From contig JAUVLW010000006.1 of the NCBI GenBank assembly GCA_030600555.1, positions 1 through 46,620 of the forward strand: DNA of 46,620 nt. The letters run 5' to 3'. The notes under the pieces were generated by a model that saw only the letters and a program-made list of their open reading frames with translations, did no database searches and had not been told where the DNA came from. Position 1 is the first letter of the stretch; every line of letters starts with the position of its first letter. Positions 28,206 to 37,077 of the stretch are shown here, in pieces. The DNA is from Candidatus Aenigmatarchaeota archaeon. Lineage in GTDB: Archaea > Aenigmatarchaeota > Aenigmatarchaeia > QMZS01. The position numbers and the translations under genes were made by a program.

Positions 28206-28514
28206 TTATTTTATCTCAATTTGTTCTTTTTTAAATCCCTCTTTTATCAGCAAGTCTTTTAATTTTTCTTTGTGTTCTCCCTGAAGCCAAAGTTCCTTCT
28301 TTTTGATTGTTCCCCCGCATGCAAGGGTTTGTTTGAATTTTTTCAGTAATTGCTTGATTTCAACGTTTTTTGGGTCAATTCCGGAGATTATGCTTATTTT
28401 CTTTCTAAACCGACCTTCTGCTGTATAAATTACAATTTTTTGCTCTTCTATAACTGCTGTATCGCAAACACAAATATCTTTCGGTAAACCGCAAACTGGG
28501 CAGACATCACTCAT
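28206..28514 (-). CDS. Translation initiation factor aIF1 (SUI1)
   Basis: N-terminal CPVCGLPKDICVC; KKISIISGIDPKNVEIKQLLKKFKQTLACGGTIKKKELWLQGEHKEKLKDLL. Confidence 0.93.
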   Translation of the reverse strand: MSDVCPVCGLPKDICVCDTAVIEEQKIVIYTAEGRFRKKISIISGIDPKNVEIKQLLKKFKQTLACGGTIKKKELWLQGEHKEKLKDLLIKEGFKKEQIEIK

Positions 28515-28701
28515 TATTTAATGAAGTTTTTATTCTGGCAACAGTTCTTCTGATTTCTTTTAATCTTCCCGGGTTTTTAACTGTACCGCCAATAGCAACA
28601 CTACTCCTCTCTTTTGCTAGTTCCAACTTAAGTTCTTTTATTTTTTTCAGTTTCTCTTCTGTCTGCATCTTCAGAACTTCATGTTGTCTTAATATTGCCA
28701 T
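28507..28701 (-). CDS. rpl29: Ribosomal protein uL29
   Basis: 64 aa: KIKELKLELAKERSSVAIGGTVKNPGRLKEIRRTVARIKT. Confidence 0.9.
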   Translation of the reverse strand: MAILRQHEVLKMQTEEKLKKIKELKLELAKERSSVAIGGTVKNPGRLKEIRRTVARIKTSLNNE

Positions 28702-28729
28702 AATTAAAGTATATTTGTTTTTAAATATA

Positions 28730-28909
28730 TCATCTTTTACCTTCCTTGGATTTTGGTCTAAATTTGGAATATCCGCAGGTTCTGCACTTTATTTCGCCGG
28801 ATTTTATTTTCTGAGGGTTTGATCTCATCTTGTGCTTGCATTTAAGGCAAACAAACACATTTTTGAACAATCTCTCAAAAGTTGCCCCGGTTACTTTCTT
28901 TCCTCCCAT
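28730..28909 (-). CDS. Ribosomal protein eL40
   Basis: 59 aa, absent from ORF track: MGGKKVTGATFERLFKNVFVCLKCKHKMRSNPQKIKSGEIKCRTCGYSKFRPKSKEGKR. Confidence 0.88.
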   Translation of the reverse strand: MGGKKVTGATFERLFKNVFVCLKCKHKMRSNPQKIKSGEIKCRTCGYSKFRPKSKEGKR

Positions 28910-28916
28910 AAAACCC

Positions 28917-28960
28917 TTTTCTTTTTAAAAAAAGAAAAGGTCTTTACCCAAAAAGAAAAA
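28917..28960 (+). repeat. Short dispersed hairpin-type repeat, copy in eL40 upstream region
   Basis: TTTCTTTTTAAAAAAAGAAAAGGTCTTTACCCAAAAAGA aligns with minus-strand 4384-4430 CATCTTTTTGTGAAGCAAAAAGAAAGAGGTCTGCACCCCAAAAAGAG. Confidence 0.5.
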
Positions 28961-29041
28961 AATTTATATATTTTACCAAATTTCGTGATAATTGAGGTTT
29001 TCACCCAAAAGAAAAATCCATTTATTTATAAAAATATTGGA

Positions 29042-30286
29042 TTATTCTAAAACTACAGGCAATCTCTGCGAAAGACCTCTCAGTAATCTTTTAACTTCTT
29101 CCAAGTCAGTTTCCATCATACCAACTCTTTTTTCCATAGGAGATATTTCAGGCATTCTGACCTGTTCTATTTTAGTCCTTAATTCACCGCGGATTTTTTC
29201 AAAGTCATTTAGGGTTACAAGGTCTTTTAATTTGTCTCTTAGAATTACCAGCATTTCGTTAAATTCTTTATCTATTTTTTTTGGTATCACCTCATTTTCA
29301 ATTTCCTTTAACTTTTGATCCATTTCTGTAAATTTGCTTCCATAGCTGCTGAGTAAATTATCCTGTTCCCTGATTTTTACATTCACTTCATTTTCAAGTC
29401 TGGAATCAAGTTCTTCAAATCTTTTGGTTAACCTATCTTTCAGTTTAATTTTGTATTCTTCAACGCTCGTTTCCAGATTGTTGCTTTTTTCATCCAGTCT
29501 GACCATTTCATTTTTTGTTTTTTCAGACATTTCTTTGTATGTTTTTTCATTTCCTTCAATCCTGTTGTTAATTTCTTCAAATTCTTCAAGGTTCTGGTTA
29601 AATACATTTTCAAGATTCCTTAATTTTTCTATTGACCCCAGAACAACCTTTCTTAATTCTAAATATAATTTTTTATCTTCTTCAAGACCTATACTGAAAA
29701 TTTTCCATTCCTGATAATTTTTATTAAATGCGTTTACATTAGTTTCTATTTTTGGAAGTTTTGAACCCAAGACTTCAACCCTTTTAATCTTTTTGTTTAT
29801 TGAGTTTTCCAGTTCTTTAAAATCAGATTCTTTTTTGGAAATTGTGCCGCTGATTTGTTTGTAAAATTCAGCCATGCGGGTCTTGGTGAATTCAACCATT
29901 TTTTTCTCTGTTGCCAGTGAACTGCCATTCATACTGAGAACTTTTTTATTAAGAATATCTTCAAGATTTTTGGTTTTGGCGAGGAAATCATTGTGCAATA
30001 TATCCATCTCTTTTTCAATATCCACAATTATCTTTTTGTTATCTTTCGCTATTGATTCAAAATCTTCTATTTTATTTTCCACCCTTTTGTTGGTTTTTTT
30101 AACAGAATTTTTAAGGTCATCAGAGTCTTTTTTAATAATGCTTATTTTTTTGTCGGTTTCTTTAATCAATGAATTCTTTTTTTCAAGGGAGTTTAACCTG
30201 CCCTCATACAAACCCAGCAGTTTTTCTATCTGGAAAAAATTTAATTTAAATTTTTCCTGTAATCTCGTAAATTCATCCTTCCCCAT
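29042..30286 (-). CDS. Long coiled-coil protein, hypothetical
   Basis: 414 aa, almost entirely heptad-like charged helix. Confidence 0.75.
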   Translation of the reverse strand: MGKDEFTRLQEKFKLNFFQIEKLLGLYEGRLNSLEKKNSLIKETDKKISIIKKDSDDLKNSVKKTNKRVENKIEDFESIAKDNKKIIVDIEKEMDILHNDFLAKTKNLEDILNKKVLSMNGSSLATEKKMVEFTKTRMAEFYKQISGTISKKESDFKELENSINKKIKRVEVLGSKLPKIETNVNAFNKNYQEWKIFSIGLEEDKKLYLELRKVVLGSIEKLRNLENVFNQNLEEFEEINNRIEGNEKTYKEMSEKTKNEMVRLDEKSNNLETSVEEYKIKLKDRLTKRFEELDSRLENEVNVKIREQDNLLSSYGSKFTEMDQKLKEIENEVIPKKIDKEFNEMLVILRDKLKDLVTLNDFEKIRGELRTKIEQVRMPEISPMEKRVGMMETDLEEVKRLLRGLSQRLPVVLE

Positions 30287-30325
30287 AATATATATAATTA
30301 CTATTTGATTAATTTTAAGTGTTTG

Positions 30326-30532
30326 TTAAATACTGTTTTTCCCTTTGCTTGTAATTACCAGAGTTGTTGGGGATAACAGGTTTGAGGAGCATATAAGCCC
30401 TTTTTCCTTGAGCACGCCAACCATAGCCATTAAAGTGTGTTTTTCAGTTCCTTTAAGTTCATTTACAAGTTCTTCTGTAGAAATTACCTGTTTTTCTGCG
30501 ATGAAATTAAGTATTTTTTCTTCAATTGACAT
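30326..30532 (-). CDS. Winged-helix-like small protein
   Basis: 68 aa: EEKILNFIAEKQVISTEELVNELKGTEKHTLMAMVGVLKEKGLI. Confidence 0.6.
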   Translation of the reverse strand: MSIEEKILNFIAEKQVISTEELVNELKGTEKHTLMAMVGVLKEKGLICSSNLLSPTTLVITSKGKNSI

Positions 30533-30554
30533 AATCTATTATTAATAAATATTT

Positions 30555-30869
30555 ATGAAGACCGAAGAATTCATTGGGTTGATGGCGCTTTTGTGCGCAG
30601 TATTCATTTTCGGAATAATCACTGAGTTGGAGCCAGTTTCCCTGTCAATTTTGCTTATAATCGGAGGACTTGTTTTTCTGGTAATTAATGTGCAGAATAA
30701 TCAGGCAATCTTTGGTTGCATTGTTTTGATATTTACCCTGCTGTTCTATATGTATTATGATTCCGGTATGACCTTACAAATAACTATTTCTGAATATTAC
30801 TTACCTTCAATTGTCGCAATTCTGATATTGATGATTGGATTTGGTGCCGCTTATAAATTGTCAAAGTAA
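30555..30869 (+). CDS. Small multi-TM membrane protein
   Basis: 104 aa with about four hydrophobic segments. Confidence 0.6.
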   Translation: MKTEEFIGLMALLCAVFIFGIITELEPVSLSILLIIGGLVFLVINVQNNQAIFGCIVLIFTLLFYMYYDSGMTLQITISEYYLPSIVAILILMIGFGAAYKLSK

Positions 30870-30911
30870 TAGGTAATTATTTTAGATTTAAGATTCATGC
30901 AATTGGATATT

Positions 30912-31172
30912 TTATCTGAAAGAAATTATCTGAAACCCGAATTTTTCTATCTCTTCTTTAGACCAGTATTTTAAACCTTTGGTTTTTCCAATATAAGTAA
31001 TTTCTTTTTCAATAACTCTTCCAGTATACTTTTTTGTGTCAGGATTCCATTCTTTTAGAACCAGAATATCCCCTTCATTGCATTCCCAGTCTGCAAGACG
31101 CAGTTCATAAGTTTTCTTTCCATCAAGAACTTTCTGAAAGGGTTTAACCCACAGTTTCTTTTCGATTTTCAT
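30912..31172 (-). CDS. ASCH/DUF3850 (PUA-like) domain protein
   Basis: KLWVKPFQKVLDGKKTYELRLADWECNEGDILVLKEWNPDTKKYTGR. Confidence 0.8.
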   Translation of the reverse strand: MKIEKKLWVKPFQKVLDGKKTYELRLADWECNEGDILVLKEWNPDTKKYTGRVIEKEITYIGKTKGLKYWSKEEIEKFGFQIISFR

Positions 31173-31186
31173 AATATAAATTACGG

Positions 31187-31369
31187 TTATATTTTTTCAA
31201 ACCAAATATACCAACCTAAGAACACCAATACAAATATACCCAATAATATTAAGATATCTATTTTTGGAATTAATATGTTATCAATATAAGATCCTAATAG
31301 AATGAAAGGAACAATAAATATAAAGGCTATTGCTTCAAAAATGATTAGTTTTTTAATCTTTTTTTCCAT
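31187..31369 (-). CDS. Small two-TM protein
   Basis: 60-aa hydrophobic ORF. Confidence 0.45.
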   Translation of the reverse strand: MEKKIKKLIIFEAIAFIFIVPFILLGSYIDNILIPKIDILILLGIFVLVFLGWYIWFEKI

Positions 31370-31392
31370 TTTTATATCTCAATAAACAAAAT

Positions 31393-31782
31393 TCACTCCC
31401 TCAAAAACTCCAATCCATCTTTGGTAATAATTCTCCCTTTATTCAAACTATCTGATTTCTTCAAAAGATTTTTCTCTTCAAGTTGCTGCATAATTACCCT
31501 GATTATTTTTCTTGACCCTCTCTTAAATCTGTCTGGTTTGCTTCCTCGGTTCTGAAGACCCCCATATTCTTTTGACAGTTTTTCAGCCCCAATTGGCCCT
31601 TTAAGATAAATTTTTCTCAATATTGATGCGGCTCTTAAATACCACCAGTCTTCTTTCTGAGGTGATTTTTCCCTGTTTATACCGGTTTTCACGTATTTTG
31701 CCCACTCAGGATATTCTACAATCTTCTCGCTGCTAAGTTTTGCAGCTGTTTTTCCCAATTCCGATTCAATCTTACCTAACAT
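31393..31782 (-). CDS. rps19e: Ribosomal protein eS19
   Basis: PEWAKYVKTGINREKSPQKEDWWYLRAASILRKIYLKGPIGAEKLSKEYGG. Confidence 0.94.
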   Translation of the reverse strand: MLGKIESELGKTAAKLSSEKIVEYPEWAKYVKTGINREKSPQKEDWWYLRAASILRKIYLKGPIGAEKLSKEYGGLQNRGSKPDRFKRGSRKIIRVIMQQLEEKNLLKKSDSLNKGRIITKDGLEFLRE

Positions 31783-32071
31783 ATGGATACCTTCTAATAT
31801 AATTACAATTAAAACATTTAATATCTCTTGTTTTTGTGTTCTTGTTCAGACGGACTGTGCAGCTTATTCCGGGGATTAATAACAGATTGCATTTTTTGCA
31901 GAATTTCCTTTTTAGCTCTCTTGGCAGAGTATACTGGTATTTCATCCCGATTTTCCTTGCCAGTCTAATATATCTTCTTGTCCTCTCAGAATTTCCTTTT
32001 CTTAATTCTTCTTCTCCGAGTTTAAACAGGATATTTATCCTTTCCTCAACAATCTCATTTTTGCTTAGCAT
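31772..32071 (-). CDS. rnp4: Ribonuclease P protein component 4 (Rpr2/Rpp21)
   Basis: RTRRYIRLARKIGMKYQYTLPRELKRKFCKKCNLLLIPG..IKCFNC zinc ribbon. Confidence 0.9.
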   Translation of the reverse strand: MLSKNEIVEERINILFKLGEEELRKGNSERTRRYIRLARKIGMKYQYTLPRELKRKFCKKCNLLLIPGISCTVRLNKNTKTRDIKCFNCNYIRRYPYVR

Positions 32072-32091
32072 AATTCAAACACTCAAAAATA

Positions 32092-32670
32092 TTATTCCCT
32101 GAATTTTGACCTTAGATTTCTTTCAAAGTTCTTCCAGGTTTCCTCGTTCCTTCTCATTTTCTCATCAGCAAGAGCTAATAGATAAATAAAATAATCTTTG
32201 TGAACCAGCATCTTCCCATTTTCAATAATTGGAGCGCTTAGTCTCTGGTTTCCATTAAGTTCAAGAATATACCTGTCCGGTTTGAAAACAAAAATTCCGC
32301 TGTGCTTTAATCCTGATTTCATGCCAATTTCCAGCACTTTTTTAGCGCTCTCCAAAGTTTTCCCAACAATATGGATTATGAAGGGTTCCTGTTTCAGCCA
32401 GATTTTGCCGTCCATTCCATTGAGATTTATATTCAGGAATTTATCAATATTAATGTCTCCATGTTCTTTTACAATAAACTCAGTATCTATTTTTCTCTTT
32501 CCAAATTCGTGCAACAATATTGTCCTCCCCGAGCAACTGGATGTTGTATAATATTTCTTCGTTGAGTTGATATAATCAATGAGTGGAATTATAGGTTTGT
32601 CAACTTTCTTTTTTTTCAGGGCATAATCATATTTTTTCATTGCCTTTTCTTTATCAATTCTGAACCCCAT
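32092..32670 (-). CDS. taw3: tRNA wyosine-derivative methyltransferase Taw3/TYW3
   Basis: STKKYYTTSSCSGRTILL; HIVGKTLESAKKVLEIGMKSGLKHSGIF. Confidence 0.9.
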   Translation of the reverse strand: MGFRIDKEKAMKKYDYALKKKKVDKPIIPLIDYINSTKKYYTTSSCSGRTILLHEFGKRKIDTEFIVKEHGDINIDKFLNINLNGMDGKIWLKQEPFIIHIVGKTLESAKKVLEIGMKSGLKHSGIFVFKPDRYILELNGNQRLSAPIIENGKMLVHKDYFIYLLALADEKMRRNEETWKNFERNLRSKFRE

Positions 32671-32673
32671 TAT

Positions 32674-33465
32674 TTATTTAAACCTAAAGTCTATACAATA
32701 GCGCGAAGTGGTCTTTGAGTAACCCCCGCATTCAATGCAATCAAGAATCTCAACATCATAGCTGATTCTTTCAATTGCGTCTTCTTTTGAGTCCGCAAAC
32801 ATATACAAATGAATTATTGTATTCTTCCCGGAAACCTTTTTAGCGACATCAAGAAAAGTTTCCGCGTCTTTTGGAAGAGGCATGATTATCCTATCAAATT
32901 TTTCATCCCACTCGGAGACTATTTTTCTTACATCCCCTTCAAATATTTTAATTTTCTTTTCAACTTTGTTCAGTTTTGCATTTTCCCTAAAATATTTAAC
33001 TCCTTCTGGATTTATTTCAATTCCCCATATATCCACATCCCTGTATTTCGCAATCTGAATTGCGTAAGGTCCAATCCCAGCAAACATCACTAGTATTTTT
33101 TCCCCGTCTTTAATTTGGTTTGTGATTCTTTCTCTTTCATTTCCGAGTCTTGGGGAAAAATATGCATTTTCAATATTGAGTTTGTATCTGCACCCAAATT
33201 CTATATGCAATGTTTCTTTGGTATTTTCGCCCCCGATAACTTTATATTTTCTAACCCGAAATTCATTTTCAACTTTCCCTTCTTTTTTCAGAACTGTTTT
33301 TACTTGTTTTAGTTTTAGGAGTTGTTCTGCAATAACTTTTTCTTTTCCTTCAAGTTCTTCGTTAAGTTTTATAATTGCCAAATCCCCTATCATATCAAAA
33401 CCTGATGGCGCAATCTCAAGTTCTTTTTCATTCAAACTTTCTTTCAGTAAATCCTTTAATCTCAT
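32674..33465 (-). CDS. Trm5/Taw2-family tRNA G37 methyltransferase / wyosine enzyme
   Basis: IENAYFSPRLGNERERI; VMFAGIGPYAIQIAKY; RIIMPLPKDAETFLDVA. Confidence 0.87.
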   Translation of the reverse strand: MRLKDLLKESLNEKELEIAPSGFDMIGDLAIIKLNEELEGKEKVIAEQLLKLKQVKTVLKKEGKVENEFRVRKYKVIGGENTKETLHIEFGCRYKLNIENAYFSPRLGNERERITNQIKDGEKILVMFAGIGPYAIQIAKYRDVDIWGIEINPEGVKYFRENAKLNKVEKKIKIFEGDVRKIVSEWDEKFDRIIMPLPKDAETFLDVAKKVSGKNTIIHLYMFADSKEDAIERISYDVEILDCIECGGYSKTTSRYCIDFRFK

Positions 33466-33490
33466 AATAATATTATTAAAAAATCAAAAA

Positions 33491-33991
33491 TTATTTACAG
33501 ATAACTGAAATTGTTTGTTTTGCGCCCCATTCATGGACTAATTTTAATGCTATAGTGTCTCCAGATTCGCAGGTTCCAGCAGCTGCAGTTATATATCCAT
33601 AACAACTTTCACCAGGACTTAATTTTGATGTGGTGTTGTAACATTCAATACCTGAGATTCCGCCGTCCCAACTGTTAATTATTACAGGAACATTGTTTAA
33701 ATATGCTTTTAAATAAGAGGTATTTGCTGATAAACTAAGCGTATTCATTGAAGAGGCTTTGAATTCAAAATTAATTCTATTTGCCGTAGTGCCATCTTCA
33801 TAAACTGTTGGGATATTGAATGCTTGACCTGCTTTATCCATATTGCTAAGTTGCTCTCCAGTTTTGTCCTGAGTTGTGGTTCCTATACCCATGAACCAAC
33901 TGTAACTGAACGCAACCAAACCCACGGTAATCATTACCATCAATATTGTTGCGATTACAGGGGAAATTCCTTTAAGTTCATTGTTTGTCAT
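33491..33991 (-). CDS. Archaeal type IV pilin-like protein (class III signal)
   Basis: KGISPVIATILMVMITVGLVAFSYSWFMGI. Confidence 0.85.
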   Translation of the reverse strand: MTNNELKGISPVIATILMVMITVGLVAFSYSWFMGIGTTTQDKTGEQLSNMDKAGQAFNIPTVYEDGTTANRINFEFKASSMNTLSLSANTSYLKAYLNNVPVIINSWDGGISGIECYNTTSKLSPGESCYGYITAAAGTCESGDTIALKLVHEWGAKQTISVICK

Positions 33992-34080
33992 AATATAGAC
34001 TAGATATATATAATAAACAAATACTTAGATTATAGTTATTTTATACCAATTAACAAATAAATTTCTTAATATTAACCAAT

Positions 34081-34147
34081 CACATCTTTTGGCTTAAGTT
34101 TTCCTGAAAGAAAAAAGAGGCACTGTTTAAAGGATGAGTGTTTAATT
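34081..34147 (+). repeat. Short dispersed repeat copy, intergenic
   Basis: AAAAAGAGGCACTGTTTAAAGGATGAGTGTTT vs AAAAAGATGCATCATCCAAAGGATGAATGTTT inside the tRNA-Val T-loop intron (+ strand ~4419-4450). Confidence 0.5.
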
Positions 34148-34172
34148 AATCTTATCAATAAGATTCTTAATT

Positions 34173-35000
34173 ATGAAAAAAAGGATTTCTCTCACCATTG
34201 ATTCTGAGTTGTTAAAACACGCGGATAGATACATAGATAATCTGAACTTTGATTCCAGATCTGGTTTCATGGAAGAATGCATCAGAAAATATCTCCAAAA
34301 CTCAAGTGTTGCGGTTATACTTGCGGGAGGAAATCCAGATAAATTAAAGTTGAATAATAAGTTTAAATTTTTGATTCCGGTGAAGCAGGATAAAACTATT
34401 TTGGATCTGCTGTTTGAAAGGCTTTCTGAATTTGGGAAGATTTTTATTGTTGGAAGGAAAGAAGTTATCAATATTTGCTTTGAAATTCTTTCTGAAAAAT
34501 ACCCGGATGTTGATATCGAATATATTGAAGAAAAAGAAGAACTTGGAAACGCAAAAACTCTTGAACTTGTGAGGGATAAAATTCATCAGAATTTTCTTGT
34601 TTTGCCAATAGATCAATATTATGATTTAGATTTTATTGAGTTAATGAAAAGACATAACCTGAATCAAACCATCCTAAGAAGTCTTGTCACCCTTACCGTT
34701 GTTCCAATATCAACCACGAAACAATATGGCAATATCTCGATGATTGGTTCAAGAATTGTCAAGCATGAAGAAAAGAAAACCGGCAAGAAAACTTTGATTT
34801 CAGCTTTTGCTGCTGTATGCGACAAGCACATTTTTGATTTTATTCCAAAAGGAAAAATCCGGTGGGGATTGCAAAAAGAGGTCTATCCAAAATTAATAGA
34901 TAGAAGAGCAATGAGTGGATATATTATCGACACGCCAATTTTTAATATTCATTCTGAAAAAGATATAAAACGATTAAGAAAATATTTAAAAAACAGATAA
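34173..35000 (+). CDS. Ribbon-helix-helix domain fused to NDP-sugar-type nucleotidyltransferase
   Basis: KKRISLTIDSELLKHADRYIDNLNFDSRSGFMEECIRKYL (RHH) then VAVILAGGNPDKL and LPIDQYYD. Confidence 0.82.
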   Translation: MKKRISLTIDSELLKHADRYIDNLNFDSRSGFMEECIRKYLQNSSVAVILAGGNPDKLKLNNKFKFLIPVKQDKTILDLLFERLSEFGKIFIVGRKEVINICFEILSEKYPDVDIEYIEEKEELGNAKTLELVRDKIHQNFLVLPIDQYYDLDFIELMKRHNLNQTILRSLVTLTVVPISTTKQYGNISMIGSRIVKHEEKKTGKKTLISAFAAVCDKHIFDFIPKGKIRWGLQKEVYPKLIDRRAMSGYIIDTPIFNIHSEKDIKRLRKYLKNR

Positions 35001-35074
35001 ATTATTCACTGAAAAAAGATTAATAAAATAAGTAAAGTATTTACTAAAAAATATATTTAAAAAAAATAGATAAA

Positions 35075-35635
35075 TTATTTAGGTTTTATATACACACTTA
35101 CTTTTACGCCTATCGAACCTATTGCTGGTTGGGCTGTTGCTATGCCGCATTTAACATATTTTTCAACAAGAGCTCCTGATTTTTTCATGTAGCCTTTTGC
35201 GAATTTGTCCTTTCTTGTTTTTGAACCTGTGATTAATCCGTCCAGAACTATTTCCGCTCCAAGCACATTATCATGCCTCATTATTTTGTTAAGGTGATAG
35301 TCCGCAAGCCTTCTGTAATGTTTTTTGTTTTCAATACCTCTTGCGATATTGGAAGCTATAGTTTTTGGAACCACTACATCCCGGTCAATTCTTTTTATAT
35401 CCACCTGAGCTTCTATATTGAACCTTTTTTTAATATCAGTGGTTAATCTGCTTATTTTTTCTCCGCCAGGACCTATGATTGCTCCAGGTTGAGTTGTGTG
35501 AATTAAGATTCTGATATTTGTAGGTAAATAATTGACTTCAATGTCCTCAAAATTAATATCTTTTAATTTGTTGGCTAGATAATCATATATTTCTTGCTTA
35601 AGGATTCCGTCATTCACGAATTTCATTTCTTTCAT
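35075..35635 (-). CDS. rps3: Ribosomal protein uS3
   Basis: IHTTQPGAIIGPGGEKISRLTTDIKKRF; VLGAEIVLDGLITGSKTRKDKFAKGYMKKSG. Confidence 0.95.
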   Translation of the reverse strand: MKEMKFVNDGILKQEIYDYLANKLKDINFEDIEVNYLPTNIRILIHTTQPGAIIGPGGEKISRLTTDIKKRFNIEAQVDIKRIDRDVVVPKTIASNIARGIENKKHYRRLADYHLNKIMRHDNVLGAEIVLDGLITGSKTRKDKFAKGYMKKSGALVEKYVKCGIATAQPAIGSIGVKVSVYIKPK

Positions 35636-35687
35636 ATATTCTTTTTTTTTAAAAAGATAAACTACTTATATACTAGTCTAATCTATT

Positions 35688-36950
35688 ATGACCATCAAGA
35701 AAGTTGCTAAAAAGCAGGGAACTGCAGTAAAAAGCAGTAAAAAGCTAATTAAAGCGGTAAAAGTTGCAAAAACCAATAAAAAACCAGCAATTTCCAAAAA
35801 ACAGGCAAAAGCTGTTTCCAAACCTAAAAAGAAGGAACTTTCTGAAAAACAGAAAGAAAAGATAAAAAAGGAAGTTTTTGAGAAGGCAGAAGAATTTAAG
35901 AAACAATGTTTGAAGAAATACAAGGATATAGTAAAGACTATATTTGTTTTTGGTTCTTATCTGAGAAAGGATTTTACTGAAGAAAGCGATTTAGATATTC
36001 TTATTTTGCTAGATGATACAAAAATGAGGGTTACTGATGAATTTAAGGAATCTGTTGCTGATAATCTTTTTAAAACCGCAAAAAAACTGGATTCTAGATT
36101 GCACATACAACCTCCATGGACCATAACTGAATTCTGGGATATGGTCAGAGTTTCACATCCTTTGTTAATGACTGTTCTGAGAGATGGATGGGCTTTATAT
36201 GATCAGGGATTTTTTATTCCAATGAAAAAACTTTTGGAAAGAGGAAAAATTCCCGCAAGTCTGGAATCAATAGAATTATTAATGATTTCCGCGCCAAAGA
36301 AAATTGAGAGGGCAAAGAATGTCAGGTTATATCAGGTTTCTGAGGACTGCTATTACGCAATGCTTAATTCTTCGCAGGCGGTTTTGATGTATCTTGGAAA
36401 ACAGGTTCCTGACCCAAAAGCCACCCCAAAAGCCGTTAAAGAATATTTGGTTGATACAAAAATGCTGCCAAGAGAATATTACAAAATTCTTGAGAAAGTT
36501 ATTAAATTCAGGAAAGATGTTGAGCACAAAAAAGTAAAGGAAATCACAGGAGCTAAGGTTGATGAGTTCCTTGAGAAAGCTGAGGATTATGTGAAGGAAA
36601 TGCGAAAGATATACCAGTCGCTTCAGAACCAGAAGAAAAAAATGCTTATTGATAAAAATTATGAGATTTTGTTGAAATCAACAATCATGGCTCTTAAGAA
36701 AGTGGACAAACTTCCCCCAGACCCAAAAAATCTTCCAAAGGTGATAAGAACAGAGTTGATTGAAAAGCATTATCTTCCAAAGAGTTATCTCGAAGTATTT
36801 GATAAAGTAATCGGAATGAAAAAAATCGCTGAGAAAGAAATCGATAAAATACCTGAGAGGGACGTTGAAGTAACAAGAAGTTATGTAAAGAAATTCGTGG
36901 ATATCCTTGACAGGTTTATAAGAGATGTTGATAACAGGCAGAGGAAATAA
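35688..36950 (+). CDS. MNT-type nucleotidyltransferase fused to HEPN-like domain(s), Lys-rich N-terminal tail
   Basis: H1-like Lys/Ala tail; FVFGSYLRKDFTEESDLDILI; HEPN-like helices with RKDVEH (RX4H) at 36510-36527; second helical repeat lacks it. Confidence 0.72.
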   Translation: MTIKKVAKKQGTAVKSSKKLIKAVKVAKTNKKPAISKKQAKAVSKPKKKELSEKQKEKIKKEVFEKAEEFKKQCLKKYKDIVKTIFVFGSYLRKDFTEESDLDILILLDDTKMRVTDEFKESVADNLFKTAKKLDSRLHIQPPWTITEFWDMVRVSHPLLMTVLRDGWALYDQGFFIPMKKLLERGKIPASLESIELLMISAPKKIERAKNVRLYQVSEDCYYAMLNSSQAVLMYLGKQVPDPKATPKAVKEYLVDTKMLPREYYKILEKVIKFRKDVEHKKVKEITGAKVDEFLEKAEDYVKEMRKIYQSLQNQKKKMLIDKNYEILLKSTIMALKKVDKLPPDPKNLPKVIRTELIEKHYLPKSYLEVFDKVIGMKKIAEKEIDKIPERDVEVTRSYVKKFVDILDRFIRDVDNRQRK

Positions 36951-37047
36951 GTATAGTGATTTGTATAAATTTATTTGATTAAAATGTTTTTCCCAATAAT
37001 TTAAATTATATTCTGGAAAAAATTTAAATGGACCCACTGGGAGTCGA

Positions 37048-37060
37048 TACCGGAAGTATT
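37048..37060 (-). other. 13-nt insertion in tRNA-Ala T-loop
   Basis: T-loop reads T[AATACTTCCGGTA]TCGACT; removal restores TTCGACT; insertion can form ATAC/GTAT hairpin. Confidence 0.75.
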
Positions 37061-37077
37061 ACCCAGCGTCTCTGCCA

